Source: Flavobacteriaceae bacterium GSB9
GTDB lineage: Bacteria; Bacteroidota; Bacteroidia; Flavobacteriales; Flavobacteriaceae
NCBI GenBank assembly: GCA_022749295.1
Contig: CP062007.1
Coordinates: forward strand, 1,364,001-1,428,000
Length of the DNA stretch: 64,000 nucleotides
Reading direction: 5' to 3'
Position numbers and translations under genes: made by a program. The first letter of the stretch is position 1; the number at the start of each line of letters is the position of its first letter. Under the pieces are notes generated by a model. It saw only the letters and a program-made list of their open reading frames with translations. It was not told the origin of the DNA and searched no databases. Shown piece by piece: positions 54,325 to 62,559 of this stretch.

Positions 54325-54642
54325 TTAATCTTTATCTACAACATCCCCGGTCCATTCCATCATACCGCCTTCTAAGTTGTATGCATTTTCGAAGCCCAAT
54401 TGTTCCATAATTTGGCAAGCCTTCCCACTTCGATTACCAGAACGACAGTACACGTAGTAATTTTTACTCTTGTCTAAATCTTCTATTTCGTCAATAAAAC
54501 CTTGACCTTTATAAATATCGATATGAATGGCTTTAGGGATAATTCCATCTGCAACCTCTTCATCTGTTCTTACATCTAAAATTACTGCGTTATCATCATT
54601 GGCCAATTGTTCGGCCCATTCTTCTTGCGTTAAATCTTCCAT
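54325..54642 (-). CDS. Cytosolic rhodanese-like protein
   Basis: 105 residues, single rhodanese domain without signal peptide. ILDVRTDEEV, active-site YCRSGNRSG with C66, and the C-terminal NLEGGMMEW. First gene of the pair; a -7 box lies upstream. Confidence 0.9.
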   Translation of the reverse strand: MEDLTQEEWAEQLANDDNAVILDVRTDEEVADGIIPKAIHIDIYKGQGFIDEIEDLDKSKNYYVYCRSGNRSGKACQIMEQLGFENAYNLEGGMMEWTGDVVDKD

Positions 54643-54667
54643 GAGTATTTATTAAAATTGTTTTTCA

Positions 54668-54675
54668 CAAAATTA
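54668..54675 (-). promoter_or_regulatory. -7 box of the rhodanese operon
   Basis: Minus strand TAATTTTG (TAnnTTTG type), 26 bases before the ATG of the cytosolic rhodanese. No -33 match seen. Confidence 0.4.
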
Positions 54676-54850
54676 GCACATCTGCTTCTATAGACGAAAA
54701 AAAACAGTGTGAATTACATTCGCAAAAATAAAAGGTTCAGCTATTAGGCTATGTAATTTTTGTTACTCCCACTAAAAATTAAATCGTTTTTTAAGCTTCA
54801 ATCATAAAACATCATTTTAATCGTTATTTTTGCGACAAATATTTTATCTT

Positions 54851-56998
54851 TTGAAAACAGCCATTCGTTTACCTTTATTATTCATTTTTAGTTTTGTTTT
54901 AACAGCGGTATGCCATTCTCAGGAAAAAAGAAAAATAGAGATTAAATACTCTGGCTTTTTAAATACGGATGAAGAGCGGTATCCTGGAGCAAAAATCCTA
55001 ACCCGCGATGATGCCCAGCAAGTCCATATTGAACATAACGGTGCGAACATGTGGTGCGATAAAGCCATACATTACACCAAAGAAAACTTTATTGAGGCCT
55101 ACGGAAATGTCAACATAAAACAAGGTGATACTATCAACATGACTGCTAAGTACGTTGAATACAGTGGTATTACCGAATTGGCCTTTGCTAGCGGCAATGT
55201 TGTTTTAACCGATCCCAACTCTACTATAACAACAGACACCTTATATTTTGACAAACTAAACGAACAGGCCTTTTACAAAAGCGGAGGCACCGTTGTTAAA
55301 GACACAACGGTTACAATAACGAGTAAAATAGGGCGCAATTACATGAACTTAAATAAGCTTAGGTTCGTTAAAGATGTGGTACTTGTAAGCAAGGAATCGA
55401 CTATAAAGTCTGATTATTTCGATTTTTATTCCGATACCGGTCATGCCTATCTTTTTGGACCATCAACAATAACCACCGAAGCCAGCAAAACGTACTGCGA
55501 AAAAGGGTTTTATGACACCGAAAACAATGTAGGTTATGCTATGAAAAATGCAAAAATAGACTACAACAACCGCATTATTGAAGGTGACAGTCTCTACTTT
55601 GATGATACTAAGAGCTTTGCTTCGGCCTCCAATAATATTAAAATCACAGATACGATTAACAACAGCATTGTAAAGGGGCATTATGCCGAGGTCTTTAAGG
55701 AAAAAGATTCGGTATTTATAACCAAGCGTGCCTTGGCTATTTCGGTTCAGGAAAACGATTCCATTTACATCCATGCCGATAAAATTATGGTAACAGGAAA
55801 ACCGGAAAACAGAATTATAAATGCCTATTATAAAGCCAAAATGTACAAATCAGATATGAGCGGAAAGGCAGACTCTATCTATTCCAACCAAAAAACTGGC
55901 GTTACAAAATTTATTAATATCCCCCGATTTTCAACAGGTGACAAATTCTCGGTTAAACGAAAACCTGTTTTATGGAACCTTGAAAACCAAATGACAGGCG
56001 ACACCATTCACCTTATTTCTAACAACGAAACCGAAAAAATCGATTCACTTCTTGTTTTCAACAATGCTTTTATTATCAGCCAAGATACTATAAGTAAAAC
56101 GGGGTACAACCAAATTAACGGTTTGCGCCTTGTAGGTTTGTTTAATGATGAAAACCAATTAAGGAAGGTCGATATCACCAAAAATGCGCAGTCTATTTTC
56201 TATGCCAGGAACGACAAACAGGAGCTTATTGGTATCGACAAAGCTAAATCTGGCAGTATTGAAATCCTATTTTCCAATGGCGGTATCGACGAATATTCAA
56301 GGTTTAACCAAGTAGATGGTAATTTGTACCCCGAATCAAAATATCCTAAAAACCAAAAACTGTTAAAAGGGTTTGATTGGCGCGAAGAAGAACGTCCCAA
56401 AAGTGTTGAAGATTTGTTTTTAGAAGATGTCCCCTACAACTTACCCGAAATAAAAGGTTTGGAAGATTATGTGCCCCAAGATGCCTTTTTCAACGAAGCT
56501 ATGATGGAACGTATTGAACAAGCCGGAAAAGCGGATTTGGAGAACAAGGCAGCGCGGAATGTACCTAAAAAAAGCGAAAAACCTAACAATTCACTTTTGT
56601 TCACCAGTGAATTTGATAATCCTAAATGGCACAAGCATCAACTAAACATAAAACCAAATACCGCGAAATCACCTAAAAACTCAATGTCGGCCGATAACAT
56701 TACAGGAACAGCTGATAAAGACGGACATATATTTCAAACCATTAAAGCAAATGGACGTTATCGGTTTTCGGTTTGGTTGAGAGGAAAGGGGAAAATTAGA
56801 ATTAGATTTCAAGAACATGGCGGAACATACAGGGTTTATGAAAATTTAGACGTTACTCTAACAAATGATTGGAAACAATACCAAATAATAGGCAACTATA
56901 TAAATAACGAACATTTAATGCGTTGCTTAATCAGCAGTATCCAAACAAATGACAACTTTTATATATGGGGTGCAGAATTAATTAAACTACCTAATTAA
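54851..56998 (+). CDS. OstA-like LPS-transport protein with C-terminal jelly-roll-like domain
   Basis: Periplasmic beta-jellyroll protein of the OstA/LptA superfamily. The frame is open from a TTG at 54830, but that codon lies in a TATTTTTG -7 box (54825-54832), so I set the start at the TTG at 54851, giving 715 residues. A signal sequence (LPLLFIFSFVLTAVCHSQ) is followed by OstA repeats (NGANMWCDKAIHY, ASGNVVLTDPNSTITTDTLYF) to about residue 580. The last ~130 residues differ: LLFTSEFDNPKWHKHQ, RYRFSVWLRGKG, LTNDWKQYQIIG and FYIWGAELIKL have the form of carbohydrate-binding or phage tail jelly-roll domains. Neighbours are envelope genes. Confidence 0.82.
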   Translation: MKTAIRLPLLFIFSFVLTAVCHSQEKRKIEIKYSGFLNTDEERYPGAKILTRDDAQQVHIEHNGANMWCDKAIHYTKENFIEAYGNVNIKQGDTINMTAKYVEYSGITELAFASGNVVLTDPNSTITTDTLYFDKLNEQAFYKSGGTVVKDTTVTITSKIGRNYMNLNKLRFVKDVVLVSKESTIKSDYFDFYSDTGHAYLFGPSTITTEASKTYCEKGFYDTENNVGYAMKNAKIDYNNRIIEGDSLYFDDTKSFASASNNIKITDTINNSIVKGHYAEVFKEKDSVFITKRALAISVQENDSIYIHADKIMVTGKPENRIINAYYKAKMYKSDMSGKADSIYSNQKTGVTKFINIPRFSTGDKFSVKRKPVLWNLENQMTGDTIHLISNNETEKIDSLLVFNNAFIISQDTISKTGYNQINGLRLVGLFNDENQLRKVDITKNAQSIFYARNDKQELIGIDKAKSGSIEILFSNGGIDEYSRFNQVDGNLYPESKYPKNQKLLKGFDWREEERPKSVEDLFLEDVPYNLPEIKGLEDYVPQDAFFNEAMMERIEQAGKADLENKAARNVPKKSEKPNNSLLFTSEFDNPKWHKHQLNIKPNTAKSPKNSMSADNITGTADKDGHIFQTIKANGRYRFSVWLRGKGKIRIRFQEHGGTYRVYENLDVTLTNDWKQYQIIGNYINNEHLMRCLISSIQTNDNFYIWGAELIKLPN

Positions 56999-58201
56999 AT
57001 GAAACCAGATTTCCTAAAATACCAAGCCCAAACCACACCCCACCCGCTGGCAATAGAAATCTCCCATGCCAAAGGTTCTTATATATACGACACTGCAAAT
57101 AAAGCCTATTTAGATTTTGTTGCCGGTGTGTCGGCCACGCCATTGGGGCATAACCACCCCAAAGTAATGTACGCCATAAAAAGGCAATTGGATAAGTACA
57201 TGCATGTTATGGTGTACGGCGAGTACATCCAGAAACCTGCTGTTGAGCTCACCAAACTTTTAGCAAAAAATTTAACTGCGCCATTAGAAAAAACCTATTT
57301 AACCAACTCTGGCACCGAGGCCATTGAAGGCGCTTTAAAACTAGCAAAACGAGCAACAGGAAGAAGCGAGATAATTGCAGCTAAAAATGCCTATCATGGT
57401 AACACCATGGGGTCGATGAGCGTTATGGGGTACGAGGAACGCAAACAGGCGTTTAGACCATTGCTCCCTGATGTAAGGTTTATCGGTTTTAATAACGATG
57501 AAGATATTGATTTAATTACCCCAAAAACAGCCTGTGTTATTTTAGAAACCATACAAGGTGGTGCCGGTTTTATTGAACCCGCAAATGATTACCTAAAAAA
57601 AGTGCAAGAACAATGCAATAAAGTGGGTGCCCTCTTTATTTTAGATGAAATACAACCTGGATTTGGGAGAACGGGCAAACTATTCGGTTTTGAGAACTAC
57701 AACTGCAAGCCCGATATTTTAGTGACTGGAAAGGCTTTGGGTGGCGGTATGCCCATAGGAGCCTTTACAGCATCAAGTCAACTTATGGATTTGTTGCAAG
57801 ACAAACCTAAGCTCGCCCATATTACAACCTTTGGCGGCCACCCGGTTATTGCCGCCTCTGCTCTCGCCACATTACAAGAAATAACCAATAGTAACATAAT
57901 GCAGGAGGCGCTCAAGAAAGAACAATTGTTCAGAAAACTTCTCGTTCACCCATTAATTAAAGAAATTAGAGGAAAAGGGCTCATGCTAGCTATCATTTTA
58001 CCTTCGGCCGAAATCACCAATCAAGTTATTTTGAAAAGTCAGGATGCCGGACTAGTCCTTTTTTGGTTGCTATTTGAAGCTAAGGCCGTAAGAATCACCC
58101 CGCCTTTAACCATTTCTAATGATGAAATCCAACAGGGTTGTGAAATTATTCTAGGTATTTTAAATGAATTAAAACAACAAAACAACAACACAAACAACTG
58201 A
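56999..58201 (+). CDS. Class III aminotransferase (acetylornithine-aminotransferase-like)
   Basis: PLP-dependent enzyme, 400 residues. PLP phosphate contact NSGTEAIEGALK (103-114), LDEIQPGFGRTG (D216) and the Schiff-base lysine in VTGKALGGG (K245). Resembles ArgD/ornithine aminotransferases, but no arginine genes are near; its substrate in this conserved block (OstA, TPR, DUF368, aroE) is not known. Starts with ATG directly after the OstA-like stop. Confidence 0.9.
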   Translation: MKPDFLKYQAQTTPHPLAIEISHAKGSYIYDTANKAYLDFVAGVSATPLGHNHPKVMYAIKRQLDKYMHVMVYGEYIQKPAVELTKLLAKNLTAPLEKTYLTNSGTEAIEGALKLAKRATGRSEIIAAKNAYHGNTMGSMSVMGYEERKQAFRPLLPDVRFIGFNNDEDIDLITPKTACVILETIQGGAGFIEPANDYLKKVQEQCNKVGALFILDEIQPGFGRTGKLFGFENYNCKPDILVTGKALGGGMPIGAFTASSQLMDLLQDKPKLAHITTFGGHPVIAASALATLQEITNSNIMQEALKKEQLFRKLLVHPLIKEIRGKGLMLAIILPSAEITNQVILKSQDAGLVLFWLLFEAKAVRITPPLTISNDEIQQGCEIILGILNELKQQNNNTNN

Positions 58202-58229
58202 TTTTCAGATAAAAACACACAAGACAAAC

Positions 58230-58259
58230 TTGCTTTTGGCACAAGTGTTGATTACTTTG
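58230..58259 (+). promoter_or_regulatory. Possible promoter of the TPR gene
   Basis: TTG (58230), 19 bases, TTACTTTG (58252-58259), one base from the -7 consensus, 80 bases before the start. Confidence 0.4.
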
Positions 58260-58339
58260 TTAAAAACATTTATCTAATTTCTAAGCAAAAAGAAAATAGA
58301 ACATTAAATTTATTCATGTAGAATCCCACAAATGTGCGT

Positions 58340-59728
58340 ATGGAGTTTAGTCATAACGACAACAACAATTTACCGCTTACCAAGTTTGAATCAATGTTAA
58401 AAACAAACCATGTTTTATTCTTTGATTCAGAAGAGTTTGAAAATATTATTCACCACTATTTGAACCAAGGGAAAATAGCTTTAGCAAAAAAAGCTATAAA
58501 ACTAGGTTTAGAACAACATCCTACCTCGGTAAACCTCAGGCTTTTTAAAGTAGAAGTTTTTGTTTTTGAAGATAAGTTCGACCAAGCAAACACACTACTA
58601 AATGAGCTTTACAGTATCGACCCGACGAATGAAGAAATCTACATTCAAAAAGCTAATATTTTTTCCAAACAAGACAATCACGCACGCGCTATAGAAGTGC
58701 TAAAAAAGGCTTTGACTCTAACTAATGATTTTGTGGATTTGTATTCTTTAATAGGTATGGAATACTTATTTCTCGACGAGTACGAAAATGCCAAACATTA
58801 TTTTATGAAATGCTTAGAGTCTGATATTGACGATTACTCAGCGCTATATAATGTGATTTATTGTTTCGATTTTTTAAATCAAAATGACGATGCCATTTCA
58901 TATCTTAATCTTTTTCTAGATAAAAACCCGTATTGTGAAGTTGCTTGGCATCAATTGGGCAAACAATACCTTGCTTTAAAAGACTACAAAAAAGCATTGG
59001 CAGCTTTCGATTTCGCTATTATATCAGACGATACTTTTGTAGGAGCCTATTTAGAACGTGGTAAAGTGCTGGAAAAACTAAAACGTTACGAAGACGCTAT
59101 AGAAAATTACGCCATAACTTTAAAATTAGATGATCCCACGTCATTTGCTCTTCTGCGAATTGGCCATTGCTACGAAAAACTAGGCAGCAACGAATTAGCT
59201 ATACAATATTACGACAGAACAGTACATGAAGACCCTTTGCTGGATAAAGGCTGGATTGCAATAACCAAATTCTATAAGAAAAAAGGCAACCCACAAAAAG
59301 CGCTTTATTACATAAACAAAGCTATAAATATTGATTCTGAAAATGTTTTGTATTGGAAGCTATATGCCCAGATTAATCACAGGTTAAATTATTACGAAGA
59401 GGCAGAACGCGGGTTCAAGAAAACACTAGAACTAGGAAATTACGAATTAAACACCTGGCTTTCTCGCGGTGATTTATTGATAAAATTAGGCGAACTAGAA
59501 GGTGCTATTTTTAATTTTGAACAAGCTCAAGATTTTTATACTGAAAATGCTGAAATTGAGTACCGCTTAGCCGGGGCATATTTCTCACTTAATCAAGATA
59601 ACAAAGGTATTTTCCACTTAAAAAATGCTTTAAAAATAAATGAAGATTATACTTTTATACTTGACGAACTCTTTCCAGATGTCATCAATAAAATCACTGT
59701 AAAAAACTTACTTAAAGCAAAACTTTAA
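58340..59728 (+). CDS. Tetratricopeptide repeat protein
   Basis: 462 residues. I use the ATG at 58340 (a GTG lies two codons upstream). No signal peptide, so cytosolic. Ten or more TPR units, such as YLFLDEYENAKHYFMKCLE and LERGKVLEKLKRYEDAIENY. Likely a scaffold; the partner is unknown. It lies just upstream of the DUF368 genes, which have a separate promoter box. Confidence 0.88.
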   Translation: MEFSHNDNNNLPLTKFESMLKTNHVLFFDSEEFENIIHHYLNQGKIALAKKAIKLGLEQHPTSVNLRLFKVEVFVFEDKFDQANTLLNELYSIDPTNEEIYIQKANIFSKQDNHARAIEVLKKALTLTNDFVDLYSLIGMEYLFLDEYENAKHYFMKCLESDIDDYSALYNVIYCFDFLNQNDDAISYLNLFLDKNPYCEVAWHQLGKQYLALKDYKKALAAFDFAIISDDTFVGAYLERGKVLEKLKRYEDAIENYAITLKLDDPTSFALLRIGHCYEKLGSNELAIQYYDRTVHEDPLLDKGWIAITKFYKKKGNPQKALYYINKAINIDSENVLYWKLYAQINHRLNYYEEAERGFKKTLELGNYELNTWLSRGDLLIKLGELEGAIFNFEQAQDFYTENAEIEYRLAGAYFSLNQDNKGIFHLKNALKINEDYTFILDELFPDVINKITVKNLLKAKL

Positions 59729-59750
59729 CTTACCGTTTCATTAAAATACA

Positions 59751-59758
59751 TACCTTTG
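59751..59758 (+). promoter_or_regulatory. -7 box of the DUF368 operon
   Basis: TACCTTTG (TAnnTTTG), 22 bases before the first DUF368 ATG. No clear -33. Confidence 0.45.
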
Positions 59759-59780
59759 GTTTTTTGCTAAAAAACCGAAC

Positions 59781-60698
59781 ATGCAAAGACGATTAATCGA
59801 CTATCTTATTATTTCATTAAAAGGTTTGGCCATGGGTGCTGCTGACGCCGTTCCCGGTGTTTCTGGAGGCACCATAGCTTTTATATCAGGTATTTATGAA
59901 GAGTTGATAACCACCATAAGCAATGTTAACGCATCGTTGTTTAAAACGCTCTTTAGAGATGGTATAAACTTATTCTGGAAACAGCTTAACGGTAACTTTT
60001 TGGTGGCATTGCTATTTGGAATCGTAGTTAGCTTTGTATCCTTTATGCGATTGGCCAAGTACTTATTAGAACATCACCCCATTTTAATCTGGTCTTTCTT
60101 TTTTGGTCTCATTGTGGCCAGCATCTATTTTGTAGGCAAACAGGTTACCAAATGGAATCTATCTAGTATAATCACCTTCATATTAGGAGCAGCCTTAGCA
60201 TTTTATATTAGCAAACTGCCAACACTGGCCACAAACGAAAATTCGTGGTTTTTATTTTTAGCAGGAGCTATAGCAATTTGCGCCATGATCTTACCTGGCA
60301 TTTCGGGTTCGTTTATACTCATTATCTTGGGTGCTTATAAAACTTTAAGTAATGCCATTCATGATTTTGACATAAAAAAGTTAATGATTTTTATAGCCGG
60401 AGCCGTACTCGGTTTGCTCAGTTTTAGCCATGTTTTAAAATGGCTTTTTAAACATTTTCACAATGCTACATTAGCCATTTTAACCGGGTTTATTTTTGGA
60501 TCTTTAAACCGAGTTTGGCCATGGAAAAATACTTTTACTTGGCACACTAATTCCAAAGGAGTAAAAACACCTTTGGTACAAGAAAGCATCTCTCCTTTAC
60601 AGTTTGAAGAGAATAACCAGTTACTTTTAGCTGTAATTTTAATGGTTTTTGGGTTTTTAACTATTTTTATCTTAGAAAGAATAGGTTCTAAAAAATAA
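59781..60698 (+). CDS. DUF368 protein, PopT-type undecaprenyl-phosphate translocase
   Basis: 305 residues, about eight hydrophobic helices with a reentrant-type loop. Family signature GAADAVPGVSGGTIAFISG (near 19-37) and the second copy of the motif PGISGSFILIILGAYK. Characterised DUF368 members (PopT) return undecaprenyl phosphate to the inner leaflet for reuse in wall and glycan synthesis. Transport of C55-P here is inferred from family. Tandem with a second copy. Confidence 0.88.
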   Translation: MQRRLIDYLIISLKGLAMGAADAVPGVSGGTIAFISGIYEELITTISNVNASLFKTLFRDGINLFWKQLNGNFLVALLFGIVVSFVSFMRLAKYLLEHHPILIWSFFFGLIVASIYFVGKQVTKWNLSSIITFILGAALAFYISKLPTLATNENSWFLFLAGAIAICAMILPGISGSFILIILGAYKTLSNAIHDFDIKKLMIFIAGAVLGLLSFSHVLKWLFKHFHNATLAILTGFIFGSLNRVWPWKNTFTWHTNSKGVKTPLVQESISPLQFEENNQLLLAVILMVFGFLTIFILERIGSKK

Positions 60699-60700
60699 AC

Positions 60701-61717
60701 ATGCAAAGCACCAGAACACTTAGTGACAAACTTTTTTTAATCCTAAAAGGATTGGGCATGGGTGCGGCAAATAAAGTACCCGGTGTTTCTGGTGGCGTAG
60801 TAGCCTTTGTTGCTGGTTTTTATGAGGAATTTATCTATTCATTGAAAAAAGTAAACGGCAAAGCCTTCAAACTTCTCATCAATGGCCGTTTTAAAAGTTT
60901 TTACAGATACATTAATGGCAGATTTTTGGGTTTGCTTTTCTTAGGCATGATAGTTAGTTATTTTAGTGTTTCCAAAATACTCGATTACCTTATAGAACAT
61001 TACGAACTTTATGTTTGGAGCGTATTTTTTGGTATGATAATAGGCTCTATTTATTATATAAACAAAGATTTTGAAGACTGGCGACTTAAAACATATATAG
61101 CCATGGCGATTGGAATTATTTTAGGCGCTAGTATTAGCTTTTTAAATCCTGCCAAAGAAAACGACAATTTATGGTTTGTTTTTTTCTGCGGAATTATAAG
61201 TGTTTCGGGCATGACACTTCCTGGATTTTCTGGATCATTCATTCTTATCCTTCTAGGAAATTACGTATTACTTTTGGTCGATTCGGTAAATGCTCTATAC
61301 GATACGTTTTCCGACATTTTTAAAGGCGATTTTAGCTTCACCGAAAACAGCGAACGGATAAGAATGCTTACCGTACTTGGGGTCTTCACTTTAGGGTCGG
61401 CAACTGGCCTCGTTACTTTTTCGCACTTGCTCAGCTACATATTAAAACACTATAAAAGCATAACACTAGCTTCCATTATTGGATTTATAATAGGATCGTT
61501 GGGTGTTGTTTGGCCATGGAAAAAAACCTTTTATAAAACTAGCAGTGATGGTAGTTTCATATTAGATTCAGCAGGCCAAAAAGTCATAAAAAACTACCAA
61601 CGCTATTTTCCAGAAGCCAGCACCGAAACACTCTATGCCATTGGTTTTATTCTTTTAGGCGTCGCTATAGTTTTGGCTTTGGAATGGTACGGACAAAAAA
61701 CAAGAAAAACAACATGA
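60701..61717 (+). CDS. DUF368 protein, PopT-type, paralog
   Basis: 338 residues with the same motifs (GAANKVPGVSGGVVAFVAG, PGFSGSFILILLGNY), starting 2 bp after the first copy. It has a longer loop in the middle (DTFSDIFKGDFSFTENSERIR). The two copies are clearly diverged. It overlaps the aroE start by 4 bp (ATGA). Confidence 0.88.
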   Translation: MQSTRTLSDKLFLILKGLGMGAANKVPGVSGGVVAFVAGFYEEFIYSLKKVNGKAFKLLINGRFKSFYRYINGRFLGLLFLGMIVSYFSVSKILDYLIEHYELYVWSVFFGMIIGSIYYINKDFEDWRLKTYIAMAIGIILGASISFLNPAKENDNLWFVFFCGIISVSGMTLPGFSGSFILILLGNYVLLLVDSVNALYDTFSDIFKGDFSFTENSERIRMLTVLGVFTLGSATGLVTFSHLLSYILKHYKSITLASIIGFIIGSLGVVWPWKKTFYKTSSDGSFILDSAGQKVIKNYQRYFPEASTETLYAIGFILLGVAIVLALEWYGQKTRKTT

Positions 61718-62454
61718 ACAAACTAGGACTTTTAGGAAGAAATATTTCATATTCATTTTCTAAATCTTACTTCAAAGATAAATTTGAAAATGAAGGCATC
61801 AATGATACTTCCTATGAAAATTTTGATATCGAAAACATCAATTTATTCCCATCTATAATTAAAAACACCAAAGGCTTAAAAGGGCTTAATGTAACCATAC
61901 CATACAAACAAGATGTGATGCCCTATCTAGATAAGATAAACAAAAAAGCTAAAGTTATTGGAGCAGTAAATACCATTAAAATAACTAAAAAAGGCAAATT
62001 GGTAGGTTACAATACCGATTGCTACGGGTTTAAAAAATCCCTAAAACCACTACTAAAAAAGCACCATAAAAAAGCGCTGATTTTAGGAACAGGTGGTGCC
62101 AGTAAAGCGGTCGCTTTTAGTCTGGACGAGTTGGGCATATCTTACCAATACGTATCGAGAAAACTGTCGGAAGGCATTGCTTTTAGCTACGATACTTTAA
62201 CCGAAGACGATATTAAAAACCATCAGATTATTGTCAACTGTTCGCCCGTTGGCACATTTCCAAATGTAGACAAATGCCCAAACATTCCTTATGGCGGAAT
62301 ATCGGATAACCATATTTTATACGATTTGATTTACAACCCTAGCGAGACGCTATTCTTAAGCAAAGGAAAGGAGAAAAACGCGACGATTATTAATGGCCTA
62401 GAAATGTTAAAATTACAGGCCGAAAAAGCATGGTCTATTTGGAACCTTTACTAA
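61714..62454 (+). CDS. aroE: Shikimate dehydrogenase
   Basis: Reduces 3-dehydroshikimate with NADPH in aromatic amino acid synthesis. 246 residues starting at MNKLGLLGRNISYSFS, which overlaps the DUF368 stop. Substrate-site residues: SYSFS (12-16), NVTIPYK with catalytic K65, and D102 in YNTDCYG. Nucleotide motif LGTGGASKAV (124-133). Confidence 0.95.
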   Translation: MNKLGLLGRNISYSFSKSYFKDKFENEGINDTSYENFDIENINLFPSIIKNTKGLKGLNVTIPYKQDVMPYLDKINKKAKVIGAVNTIKITKKGKLVGYNTDCYGFKKSLKPLLKKHHKKALILGTGGASKAVAFSLDELGISYQYVSRKLSEGIAFSYDTLTEDDIKNHQIIVNCSPVGTFPNVDKCPNIPYGGISDNHILYDLIYNPSETLFLSKGKEKNATIINGLEMLKLQAEKAWSIWNLY

Positions 62455-62559
62455 AACCCATTTAAAACAGTTAAAACTTTTTTAACTGCTTTGTAAATAC
62501 TTTACTTGTTAGTATCTTTAAGGTTCTTATATTGACTATGAACCTTAACATTTTTAAAA

